Below, one piece after another: positions 55,879 to 64,000 of a DNA stretch of 64,000 nt. The stretch's first letter is position 1; every line of letters begins with the position of its first letter. The notes under the pieces were generated by a model, which worked only from the letters and a program-made list of their open reading frames with translations, was not told where the DNA came from and did no database searches. Source of the DNA: Caenorhabditis remanei (taxonomy: Eukaryota; Nematoda; Chromadorea; Rhabditida; Rhabditidae); assembly GCF_010183535.1 (NCBI RefSeq), contig NC_071331.1:22754001-22818000 (forward strand). Direction: 5' to 3'. The position numbers and the translations under genes were made by a program.

Positions 55879-56754
55879 CTAGGGAATGGTCAGGACTGAC
55901 TTTGGAGTTCAGCAACGAGACCTAGCAGAATCGATAGATAATCGAATTCTGATGGGAAAGCAGTTTTCAGAAACTGCTGACGACCCTCCAGAATCCAGAT
56001 ATCCTTGTCTGAAAATGCAAATTTAATACATGTGATTTACTCGATTTTCCACCCAAATTTAGCTGTATTTCCCCCCAAATATCACGGCACCCGAAGATGT
56101 TCCTCGGCCAGCGATCGGTGGTCGAGGGGTGAGCGCGTCTGTCTGTGAAGCACGCAATGCTGGTTCGACCCCCGCTTTTTCAAACTTTTTTTGTTGTTTT
56201 TTATTTCGCCTTTTTGTACTTTTTGAGCCGTTTTTCAATTAAATCTAACCAAGACTGCGAACCATTCTGAATAACACAAATTGCTTTGAAAGTTAAGCTA
56301 ACTAGAAGTGACGGCTGATGAGAGCAACTATCGGAATATTGTCTATAGGAAGACGATTCGATTATGTCCGATTCGCAGTCTTGGTTAGATTTAATTGAAA
56401 AACGGCTCAAAAAGTTTTAAAAAAATGGTGAAAAAAAAACAAAAAAAGTTTGAACAAGTGGGGATAGAACCAGCATAGCGTGCGTCATAGACAGACGCGC
56501 TCACCCCTCGACCACCGATCGCTGGCCGAGAGGGATGTTCAGGTGCCGTGATATTTGGGGCGAAACACAGCTAAATTTGGGTGGAAAATCGAGTAAATCA
56601 CATGTATTAAATTTGCATTTTCAGACAAGGATATCTGGATTCTGGAGGGTCGTCAGCAGTTTTTGAAAACTGATTTCCCATCAGAATTCGATTATCTATC
56701 GATTCTGCTAGGTCTCGTTGCTGAACTCCAAAGTCAGTCCTGACCATTCCCTAG
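55879..56754. mobile_element. Palindromic MITE with tRNA-like arms, TGA duplication
   Basis: Ends CTAGGGAATGG and CCATTCCCTAG, with TGA on both sides (55876-55878 and 56755-56757). The inverted arms are several hundred bases long and include a tRNA-like segment in each. The centre (about 56230-56400) has its own inverted pair (CTAACCAAGACTGCGAACCA against ATTCGCAGTCTTGGTTAGAT). It interrupts a P1 repeat. Confidence 0.9.
56112..56182 (+). other. tRNA-like Pol III promoter segment
   Basis: A-box-like TGGTCGAGGGGTGAGCGCG at 56119-56137 and B-box GGTTCGACCCC at 56162-56172, followed by a T run. The spacing of about 25 bases between boxes is short. The mirror copy near 56460-56530 has a damaged B box (GGTTCTATCCC). 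I do not see a full cloverleaf, so this is a tRNA-derived relic, not a tRNA gene. Confidence 0.6.
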
Positions 56755-56757
56755 TGA

Positions 56758-57323
56758 GCAAATTGGGTCTCGACGCGATTTACGAGGGTTACTGTAGTTT
56801 TCGTGGTGGGACCCAAAGTGAACGGAACCTAGGCTTGTGGGTACTTTTCTGAAAGCTCTTGCCGAGCTGATAGTATATTTCTTGTTAATAGTAGTCTAGA
56901 ATACCGAAAAAAGTCTTGAAAGCTCGAAAAGTTAGGGCATGATTAAAAAAATTGTTTTTCAATTTCCTACTTTTTTCACGATTTTGAGATCTGGTGGCCC
57001 AGTTTGGGATCCTAGATCACTAAAAATGCGATTTTTGGATTCAGCGAGTCGAGAGCTTTCAGAAAAGTACCCACAAGCCCTATGTAGGGTCTCGACACGA
57101 TTTACGGCGGGGGTACTGTAGTTTTCGTGGTAGGACCCAAAATGGGCGGAACCATGGCTTGTGGGTACTTTTCTGGAAGCTCTCGACTAGCTGAATACGA
57201 ATATCGTATTAAAAATTGTTTCTAGCCAAATAACGAATTGAAAAATTTGAAAAAATAGACTTTCGATTTTTTTTTTTGAAATTTTTCGAAAATCTATAAC
57301 TCGGTCAAATTTGAGGCTTACAG
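56758..57323. repeat. P1 palindromes
   Basis: 56758-56870 is the right half of the split P1 copy; 57048-57190 is a second P1 copy (AGAAAAGTACCCACAAGCCC to GGCTTGTGGGTACTTTTCTG). 57191-57320 resembles 59890-60020 inside the F-box intron at 59.6-60.3 kb. Confidence 0.75.
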
Positions 57324-57462
57324 AGCTAAAACCACAAAATGCGACTTTTACAATTTGTTTCTCACTCGAGAGGATGGTACTGTGGCATCGATTGATCGGG
57401 ATGAGCAAAATCTGATTTTCAGTTTCGGAGTTTGGCCGGATTCCAAAGGAAATCAATACTAA
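57324..57462 (+). pseudogene. Orphan F-box last exon, inverted
   Basis: After GGCTTACAG the plus strand gives a 139-nt frame, AKTTKCDFYNLFLTREDGTV and ending FGVWPDSKGNQY with a stop at 57460-57462. Length and phase are exactly those of the standard last exon. No plus-strand F-box exons lie upstream. The only nearby gene lacking a last exon is the minus-strand one at 58864-60340, whose exon 2 ends in the phase this exon needs. P1 palindromes flank it. Confidence 0.8.
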
Positions 57463-57641
57463 TCTTGTTGAAATTGTGATATTCAGAATTAGCTCGTTGA
57501 GAGCTTTGAGAAAAGTACCCACACGCCTAGGTTCTGACAACTTTGGGTCCCACCGCGAAAACTACAGTAACCCCGCCGTAAATCGTGTCGAGACCCAAAA
57601 TGTTCAGAATATAGGATTTCGATAAAAATAAATGAATGTAC
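57463..57641. repeat. P1 half copy
   Basis: 57490-57610 has AGCTTTGAGAAAAGTACCCA and, after a short centre with GTAAATCGTGTCGAGACCCA, stops without the right arm. Confidence 0.7.
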
Positions 57642-57733
57642 TTATTTGCCAAATTGAGTGTTCCAATATCGTAAGTTCTCTCCGGTGTGTATCCCCAAGT
57701 GATATAGTCGTCCGGAATCGTGATCCCAATTTT
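57642..57733 (-). pseudogene. Transthyretin-like exon fragment
   Basis: Minus strand, 57733 to 57642: GITIPDDYITWGYTPERTYD then IGTLNLAN, between an AG (57735-57734) and a GTACA donor. This resembles the conserved C-terminal part of nematode transthyretin-like (TTR) secreted proteins (IPDxYxTxGxTPxxTFDIGTLNLAG). Repeats surround it and no other TTR exon is seen. Confidence 0.5.
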
Positions 57734-58175
57734 CTTATTAGTTTGAAAACGTAATATTAAGATTCAGTGAGTCGAGAGCTTTCAGAAAAACACTCACGAG
57801 CCATGCTTTGAATACTTAGGGTCTCAACGCGAAAACTACAGTAATCCATGAAAAACTATTTTCGCTGCGAGACCCAACCCCAAAAGTATTGCACTGTGAT
57901 ATTCAGATTCAGCTTGCCAAGACCTTTCAGAAAAGTACCTACACGCCCCGGTGCCACCCATTTTGTGGTTTTGGGTCCCACCACGAAAACTACAGTACCC
58001 CACCGTAAATCGTGTCGAGACCCAAAGTGATCGGAATCATGGCTTGTGGGTACTTTTCTGAAAGCTCTCAGCGCGCAGATCCCGAATTTTGTGTTTGTAG
58101 TGGTTTAGAATCCCAAACTATGCCACAAAATTGCGAAAACAATTTTGGACAAAAAACATTTCGCGGACTCACCGA
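57734..58175. repeat. Two P1 palindromes
   Basis: 57775-57870 (shortened) and 57915-58072 (AGAAAAGTACCTACACGCCC to GGCTTGTGGGTACTTTTCTG). No coding frame is supported. Confidence 0.75.
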
Positions 58176-58862
58176 CAGTGTGCTCCACCGGGATTTTAAA
58201 ACTAGCAATAACCGGGTTTCCATGAAAAAACCGGTGAAAATATTCACCGGTTTTCACCGAAAATCACCCGTGTTTCACCGGGGAAAAACCGGTGAAAAAA
58301 CCGGGTTTTCCCCGGTTTTCACCGGTTTTCAGCGGAGTTTTTTGAAATATCACACAACCAGATATTTTAAATCTGGACGTTTCGCAACCGGACATTTCCA
58401 AACCGGGTAACACTTCGAAACTAAATAATTCATGTTGCGAAACGTCCGGTTGCGAAATTTCCTGTTTCTAAATGTCCGAATTTTTTTTGAATTTTTTTGC
58501 AAATTTTCGTCGAAAAGTGTGACTATTTTTATTGTTTTTTTGAATTTTTTTTCTAATTCTAAATTATTTTGAAAAATTTTGAATTTTGAACTTTGGCGAT
58601 AATTTCCCGGGCTTTCGGGCCGGCCCGGGCCGTGCCATGACAAATATAGCAGAAACTAAATAATTTCAGTTTCGAAAAGTCCGGTTGTTGTCCTGCTCTT
58701 TCAAATTGTGGTGTTTGCGTCATCAAAAAACCGGGGAATTCCGGTGAAAACCGGTTTTTGCCAAACTTCACTCCGGTTTTTATTTTTATAAAACCGAGAA
58801 AAATTTCACCGGTTAAAAAAAAACCGGGTTTTCGCCGGTTTTTTCACCGGTGGAGCACACTG
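58176..58862. mobile_element. hAT-type MITE on a splice donor, 8-bp duplication CTCACCGA
   Basis: Ends CAGTGTGCTCCACCGG and CCGGTGGAGCACACTG; the same 8 bases, CTCACCGA, stand at 58168-58175 and 58863-58870. A CAGTG terminus with 8-bp duplication fits hAT. Inner DNA is rich in ACCGGTTTTC and CCGGTGAAAA units in both orientations, with AT-rich centre and no transposase. On the minus strand the duplicated 8 bases are TCGGTGAG, the 5' splice site of the F-box gene next door. Confidence 0.92.
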
Positions 58863-58863
58863 C

Positions 58864-60340
58864 TCACCGATATTCTCGTTTTTCCGTCATCAACTCCAAC
58901 TTTGCCGAGCCGATATTCTCACCAAAAAAGCGCGCCAAATTCAAATTTCTCGTTGGCGCTTGAAAAAATTTCGACAAATCACCGGCCATCCAATGATAGA
59001 TTAGACCTGTTATAATGTAGGCTTGGCATCCATATGGGCTAATTACCAATTCCGTGCAATTAAGACTAATTAAGTTGTCGACTTCAATCCATGATCTACC
59101 TCTAATTATCAGAATATCGATTGATTTTCGAAATTCGATTAATTGCAAGCCCGCCGGAATTTCGTTAGTCTCGATTACCTTGGGGCATCCGTGTTCTATA
59201 ATAAATCGATAATCGTAATTATTTAATTGATAATTGCAATTATCGATAATTAGTTTATAATTAGCACCATCCTGTCTCTCTTCTATAAAATCCATCAACC
59301 ATACAGTATCCCTACCGGTTACTGTAATTTCAGTCGGATTTTTTATATTTTTTATGGAAAATAATTCCGATAAATATTCGAATATCGTTTTTATTCCTTT
59401 GATCTCGTCATCCCAATAAGTTTTATAAAATCCATAGGTTTTATGTAACTCCATTCGAATTCTGTTCACATTTTTCGAATTTTCGGGGGCGGGGCTTAAA
59501 AGAACAAAAAATTTGAAATTGTCGACGTATCCCATTTGGATCTTCACATATTTTGAAGTTATATGGAGTTGGAGACTTGATTTTTTGACTTGGTAGGTTT
59601 TAACAAGGTTGAATGATTTACGGGAGCATAATGACAGAGGGAATCTAGAAATTAAAAAATGTGTTTTTACTGTTTTGAGATTTTGTGGCCTAGGATGGGA
59701 TTCTAGGCCAATGAAAATAGTCTAGTTGGATTCAGCGCGTTGAGACGGTTCAGAAAAGTACCCACAAGCCCTATGTAGGGTCTCGACACGATTTACGGCG
59801 GGTTACTGTAGTTTTCGTGGTGGGACCCCAAGATCACAAAATGGGCGGAACCATGGCTTGTGGGTACTTTTCTGAAAGCTCTCAACGAGTTGAATTTGAA
59901 TTTTATATTCAAAATTATCTCTAGCCAAGTTACTCTGAAAAAACTGAAAAAATAGATTTTCGAATTTTTCGAAAAGTTTCGAAAATCCATAACTCGGTGA
60001 ATTTTAAGGTTTTTAACTTGATCTAAAGTGGGAAACAGAGAAAACAAGTGGGAATTTTTTGTAAAAATAAATTGAATCGTAAATTTCAATTTCAGACACA
60101 TTTCAGATTGATTTTCAGCCAAAAAACATGAAAATTTCTAAATTTTTCCAAACCTAGCCATGATTATACTTTTCTGAACCGTCTCAACGAGCTGAATTCA
60201 TTGGGACTACTTTCAATGGCCTAGGATCATCAGCTAGGCCACCAGATCTCAAAGAAAACTCACAAATCCTCAAACTCTATGCACTTGAAAATCTCCATTA
60301 GAACAACTTGCGGAAATTGTAGAATTGAAACGGGTGGCAT
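58864..60340 (-). CDS. Divergent F-box/FBA_2 gene, last exon displaced
   Basis: Exon 1 60340-60264 (77 nt; MPPVSILQFPQVVLMEIFKC then IEFEDL) and exon 2 59644-58868 (777 nt) join in frame: FPLSLCSRKSFNLVKTYQVK completes the F-box, and FBA_2 follows with TYWDDEIKGIKTIFEYLSEL, FIEERQDGANYKLII and MTEKREY. It has the family layout but is well diverged. Intron 1 is 619 bp and full of P1 repeats. Exon 2 ends TATCG before GTGAG; unspliced it stops two codons later (TGA 58866-58864), giving about 285 residues. No minus-strand last exon is found downstream, where a hAT-type MITE begins 6 bp past the exon. The fitting exon lies inverted at 57324-57462. The gene may be truncated or dead. Confidence 0.78.
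59650..60200. repeat. P1-derived repeat in the F-box intron
   Basis: AGACGGTTCAGAAAAGTACC at about 59745 pairs with GTGGGTACTTTTCTGAAAGC at 59860; a further arm (GATTATACTTTTCTGAACCG) lies at about 60165. The stretch 59890-60020 is shared with 57191-57320. Confidence 0.75.
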
Positions 60341-60419
60341 CAGGAAGATAGTCGAAATGTCACCGAAAAAAAGTTATTGAAATCAATACAAGATTCTTTG
60401 GACCGCGCGTTATACACAA

Positions 60420-60660
60420 TGAGAGAAGGGATGTCGTGCTAATGGGGGCTGGTAGACCACTCACAGACCGTCTTATTGATTTTCTTCACATTTTTTCGAA
60501 AGCGATGACACCCCTGCCTGTTCTCCATTCTACATACTTCCCTTATAGCAGCATGGGGCTTATTTTGAGCCGTTTTGAGTCAGAAATGCAGTTATCACAC
60601 CGGTTTTCAGGAGAAATAGATGTATTAATCACTTTAGAGCAGGAATGCAGTACCAGAAAA
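60420..60660. repeat. Left arm of an inverted pair around an F-box gene
   Basis: From GGGATGTCGTGCTAATGGGG to AGAGCAGGAATGCAGTACCA. The reverse complement, diverged, stands at 62085-62335 (TTAGCACGACATCCCTCTCT outermost, CACTGCATTCCTGCACTAAA innermost). Shared inner phrases include GAGTCAGAAATGCA and TTGATTT(T/C)CTYCA. 60341-60419 is unique sequence. Confidence 0.75.
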
Positions 60661-60946
60661 CCGATTTTCCTAGAAGGCAACCTAGACTTCCCGGATTATC
60701 TCATCTGTGAGGTCAGAATCGATATTCTGTTTATTCTGCCTCTTCACACCAGAATATTCTAGACTACTGCAGGGTTTCCCCGCGCAAACACCCTTCGGGA
60801 ATCTTTTGTATCCGCTCACTCTTTCTCCATCATTCTCCTTCTCCCCTCAAGAGGCCCTTGCCGAGGGTCTTGTGCATGTATTGATTTTCTCAGTATTTGC
60901 TGTCCGTTCACTCATTCGCCCATTCTCGGTCACTCCCTTTTTCCAG
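60661..60946 (+). promoter_or_regulatory. F-box 5' block
   Basis: CTAGAAGGCAACCTAGACTT, GGTCAGAATCGATATTCTGT, ACCAGAATATTCTAGACTAC, then GTCCGTTCACTCATTCGCCC and CCTTTTTCCAG directly before the ATG at 60947. Same block as in the cluster 35-55 kb away. Confidence 0.55.
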
Positions 60947-62048
60947 ATGCCAGCTCTTCCGATTCTTAAACTCCCGATCATCGTTTTGATGAAGATTCTG
61001 AGATCAATCGATATTGAGACATTGTAAGTTAAGATTCCCTTCCATATCCAATCCAATTCTTCTATATTTTGCAGAATCCCCATCTCATTATGCTCTCGTA
61101 AAATGTATTACCTCGTTAAGAACTTTCGAGATAAATCGATTTCACTTAAACTCAGACTGGACGGAGGAAATCCAAGTGTACCCGTACAAGTGTTGACACC
61201 GGAAAGTTATTGCCACCAAGTTGAAATTGTCACAGGAAAGTATGGAAATCTGGAACAAGTTAATTTCAATGGTCACCTGGTACCCATCGATCGTTCGAGA
61301 GAGGAAGGGGACTGGAAGACTTATTGGAATGATAAAGAAGAAGGAATTCACTCAGTTTTGGATTATCTATCGGATCTTTTTGGAATTAAGAAGATCATCA
61401 GAATCACATTAAACTACCGCAATGAAGTCTGGCTGTTGAATTTAATTGAAAAGAGACAAGGAAACGATTATGAACTGGAAATACATTCGAGATTAAGTGA
61501 AGAAGACTGTCATTTCATACTGAAGAACTATCATCCGAAAGGAATGAGGGTTTTGTCGTTGAACCCGGGAAACTTTCCAATTTCACAATACTTGAAACCA
61601 CTTGAATTCTTATTTAGTCACTGGATGTTATCGATTACTCTCGATGATGTACTTAACACAAACTGTGAGGAACTAGTTTTACTACATAATGAGTTCACAG
61701 AGTCAGAAATCAAACGGATTCTTCAACACTGGGCTATCGGAGGGTTCAAACGACTCAAGTTTCTTGGTTTATATGCTAAAGACTTGAATTTGGGTCACGT
61801 ACTTGAAGATCTAGATGGGTTGACTCACTCTCGGATGACAGAAAAGAGGGCGTATATGTAAGTTGGAATAGTATTTTGAAGAAAAACAAACATTTGTGAA
61901 TTTCAGATCATCAACTACTAAAAATGTCAGTTTTAGTGATTATCTCATTACCCGGAATGATGGTGTCGTCGCTTCTTTTCGATATTACGACCGAACAGCA
62001 AGAGTTGCATTTGGTGTTTGGCCGGATTCAGAGGGAAATGAATACTAA
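60947..62048 (+). CDS. F-box/FBA_2 protein, NEVWLLNLIEK subgroup
   Basis: Exons 60947-61023, 61075-61857 and 61907-62048 (77+783+142 nt), 333 codons plus stop. F-box MPALPILKLPIIVLMKILRS plus IPISLCSRKMYYLVKNF; FBA_2 with TYWNDKEEGIHSVLDYL, LFGIKKIIRI, NEVWLLNLIEKRQGNDYELE, FILKNYHPKGMRVL, ITLDDVLNTNC and RILQHWAIGGFKRLKFL; tail GVWPDSEGNEY. It mixes marks of the two main subgroups: LFGIKK from one and WLLNLIEKRQ/ILKNYHPK from the other. It sits inside a pair of inverted arms, and its AATAAA (62099-62104) lies in the right arm. Probable SCF adaptor. Confidence 0.88.
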
Positions 62049-62084
62049 TAATCATAAATCATTATTGTCTTTCACTGCATTCCT

Positions 62085-62335
62085 GCACTAAAGTTACTAA
62101 TAAATCTATTTCTGTGGAAAACTGCTGTGATCCTTGCATTTCTGACTCAAAGCGGCTCAAAATAACCCCTGCTTACAAAGGAGATGTGTAAGGTCAATGG
62201 TTTGGAATCTGCCAACAATTCCGTCAGTTAGTCGTGGACGCTTGATAACAGACAAAGGTGTCATCACTTTCGATAAAATATGGAGGAAATCAATAGGGTG
62301 GTCTGTGTGTTTTTAGCACGACATCCCTCTCTTGG
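62085..62335. repeat. Right arm of the inverted pair
   Basis: The reverse complement of this stretch matches 60420-60660 with scattered differences and small gaps; see the left arm. The central part (62170-62250) is less alike. Confidence 0.75.
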
Positions 62336-62364
62336 TTTTCGTAACCCATCCTTACTGTCTTCCT

Positions 62365-62470
62365 GGTGCCGACCGTTTTGATACCCTTCGGTCCCTTCGA
62401 CGTATTTCTACTCACACTCTTCTTCAATCGTCTCCGAGGCTACGACCAATCGATATTCCCGCGCAAACAG
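62365..62470 (+). pseudogene. F-box fragment of the divergent subfamily
   Basis: The plus strand reads FGPFDVFLLTLFFNRLR then QSIFPR, close to SDVFLLTLFFKRLR...QSIFPR in exon 1 of the gene at 2460-5111. Neither the start nor the FBA_2 part follows; it runs into an F-box 5' block (62470-62560). A moved or residual piece of that subfamily. Confidence 0.7.
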
Positions 62471-62565
62471 CCCCTGCTCTCCTTTTGTATCTGTCTGTTC
62501 ACACATTCACTCTCCGTCATTTCTTCTCTACCCATTCACCTCCATCATCTCCTCTTTCCAGATGC

Positions 62566-62887
62566 CCGAAGACGGGTTTCGCCAACTCCAAATGGGCGAA
62601 ATGTCCGGGACAGTCGGTGAGATTTCCGGCGCATGTCATGCATCTGGAAAAATGGGGAAATTTTGGGGTTTTTGGAGGGGAAATGGGCATTTTTGAGTGG
62701 AAAATCGTCGTTTTTAAAAAGAAAATCGGTCGGAAATAGCATGTTTGAGTAGAAAAGCGTGTTTATACAACCGAAATCGGTCGGAAATAGCACTTTTGAT
62801 TAGAAAACCGCAGTTTTCCAACAAAAATCGGTCGGAAATACCGTTTTTGGATGGAAAATCTCGTTTTTTTTCAACGGAAATCAGTCG
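62566..62887 (-). pseudogene. ama-1 exon 3/intron 2 fragment
   Basis: Minus strand reads part of RPB1 exon 3 ([24 protein letters not shown], with SHRLSRTF frame differences on top) preceded by the acceptor TTTTTCCAG and intron 2. It matches about 43366-43690 in the same orientation, including GGAAATGGGCATTTTTGAGT. It lies exactly where exon 1 of an F-box gene should be: CTCTTTCCAGATGCCCGAAG joins the F-box acceptor to ama-1 DNA. Confidence 0.85.
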
Positions 62888-63484
62888 GCCCTCAAGTTGA
62901 AGTTGTAGAGGAAAAGTCTGAAGCTGCTGAACGAGTGAACATCAATGGTCACCTGGTACCCGAACGCGCAAGAGAGGAAGGGGACTGGAAGATTTATTGG
63001 GATAACAAAGAGGAAGGAATTCACTCAGTTTTGGATTATCTATCGGACCTATATGGGACTAAGAAAACTATCAAAGTTTCATTGAACCGCAATGAGGTCT
63101 GGCTGTTGAATTTAATTGAAAAGAGACAAGGAAACGATTATGAACTGGAACTACATTCGGGATTGACTGAAGAGGATTGTCACTTTATACTGAAGAATTA
63201 TCATCCGAAAGGAATGAGGATTTCGTCGTTGAACCCGGGAACCTTTCCAATTTCACAATACTTGGAATCACTTGAATTCTTATTTAGTCACTGGATGTTA
63301 TCTATTACTCTCGATGATCTACTTAACATGAACTGTGTGGAGCTAGTCTTACCACATAATAAGTTCACAGAGTCAGAAATCAAACGAATTCTTCAACACT
63401 GGGCTATCGGAGGGTTCCAACGACTCAAATACTTCCAATTATATGTAAGAGATTTCAATATGGAAGAAGTACTCGGAGAGCTTA
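62888..63484 (+). pseudogene. Headless F-box gene, FBA_2 only, cut by a MITE
   Basis: After the ama-1 fragment the frame continues as PQVEVVEEKSEAAERVNING, YLSDLYGTKKTIKV, NEVWLLNLIEKRQGNDYELE, FILKNYHPKGMRISSL, ITLDDLLNMNC and RILQHWAIGGFQRLKYF, closest to the gene at 60947. The F-box and the first part of FBA_2 are missing. At 63484, within GELT, a MITE begins and the frame ends inside it at 63556. An ATG at 62851 in the ama-1 intron could in principle start a 235-codon frame. Any last exon would lie beyond the window. Confidence 0.82.
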
Positions 63485-64000
63485 CTAGGGAATGGCTCAT
63501 ACAATGTTTGGAGATACACAACATGATGTATATCGTTGGAAAGCTGACGTTTCCCTGATTCCAAATCTATATTCAGTTTTTGCAACGGTGCTCCCAGTTT
63601 CGAGAAATCCGGCTCCAAAGTTTGGGTAAATTGTAGTGCTAAAACTCAAGTTGCCAGCCCGCGTGTTGAACTAACACGTAAACCCATTCGGGGAATAGAT
63701 AAACCAGCGGTCGAATGGTCTAGGGGGTTACATGTGGGGGTAGGAGGTGGACACTCTATGGTTCGACTCCTTGCTTTTTCTTTCTTTTTTTACTTTTGTA
63801 ATATTATTTTTGGATCCCATGGTCATCACAATGTGCCAGAAATGGAGGTTTTGAAGATTTTCCAGTCCATATTGACTTGCTACGACGTTTTAAGAAAAAT
63901 AATTTTTTCAAGAAAATTAACTTTTCTGTGAGTCCATGGCGAGAAGGCACTTGGAATTTTTTTTGATAAATTTATCTTTCAAAGCTAGAAAAACAATAGA
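63485..64000. mobile_element. Palindromic MITE with CTAGGGAATGG end, runs off the window
   Basis: Left end CTAGGGAATGGCTCATACAA after TTA (63482-63484). Inner text GGAAAGCT and GATTCCAAATCTATATTCAG is shared with the 24.6-kb element. The right end and second TTA are outside the window. It disrupts FBA_2 coding sequence. Confidence 0.8.
63708..63780 (+). other. tRNA-like Pol III promoter segment
   Basis: A-box-like TGGTCTAGGGGGTTACATG at about 63716-63734 and B-box GGTTCGACTCC at 63760-63770, then a T-rich run. The boxes are close to those of tRNA-Glu. It lies inside the MITE arm, as in the element at 55.9 kb. No complete acceptor stem is seen. Confidence 0.6.

Noticed and set aside
56110..56182. 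A functional tRNA gene
   Set aside because: A and B boxes are present, but box spacing is short, no acceptor stem or anticodon arm could be folded, and the mirror copy is damaged.

Overview
The window is nuclear DNA from a Caenorhabditis nematode other than C. elegans. The evidence is many 42-50 bp introns with TTTTCAG-type acceptors, acceptors placed directly before start codons (the mark of spliced-leader trans-splicing), a complete RNA polymerase II large-subunit gene (ama-1) with a YSPTSPS tail, a nematode cuticle collagen, a CDC73-like Paf1-complex gene, and a large family of F-box genes with the nematode-specific FBA_2 domain. ama-1 next to a cuticle collagen recalls the C. elegans chromosome IV neighbourhood of ama-1 and col-34; that is remembered gene order, not a search.

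Layout. 0.2-2.0 kb: a small secreted-protein gene whose second intron carries a mariner element. 2.5-26.2 kb: a fast-evolving F-box/FBA_2 cluster on both strands, with seven genes that look intact (2460-5111 -, 5875-6951 -, 9293-10388 +, 14136-15231 +, 17082-18180 -, 19662-20751 +, 25145-26222 +), several truncated, frameshifted or fused copies, solo exons, a 611-bp hAT-type MITE, two LINE copies and a palindromic MITE. 26.2-31.3 kb: the collagen gene among palindromic repeats. 31.3-44.4 kb: ama-1 on the minus strand, 13 exons, 1853 codons. 44.4-48.9 kb: inverted partial copies of the ama-1 5' region, one joined to the last two exons of a RING-finger gene. 48.9-55.2 kb: cdc-73-like gene with tandemly duplicated linker exons and introns full of a GC-rich 17-mer. 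55.2-64.0 kb: a tRNA-like palindromic MITE, a second hAT-type MITE sitting on a splice donor, and three more F-box genes, one intact (60947-62048 +), one with a displaced inverted last exon, and one a chimera with an ama-1 fragment, cut off by another MITE that runs out of the window.

The standard F-box gene is built the same way each time: exon 1 of 77 nt (start of the F-box), an intron of about 50 nt, exon 2 of 762-783 nt (end of the F-box plus FBA_2), an intron of about 50 nt, and a last exon of 139-148 nt ending GVWPDSxGNxY. By family knowledge these are SCF ubiquitin-ligase substrate adaptors. The housekeeping genes ama-1 and cdc-73 both act in transcription elongation and flank a spacer of about 4.5 kb from opposite sides.

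The main interest is structural: transposons with readable target-site duplications, gene fragments moved into other genes, and exon-scale tandem duplication. All exon models come from reading splice sites and checking reading frames by hand; no transcript data or database search was available.
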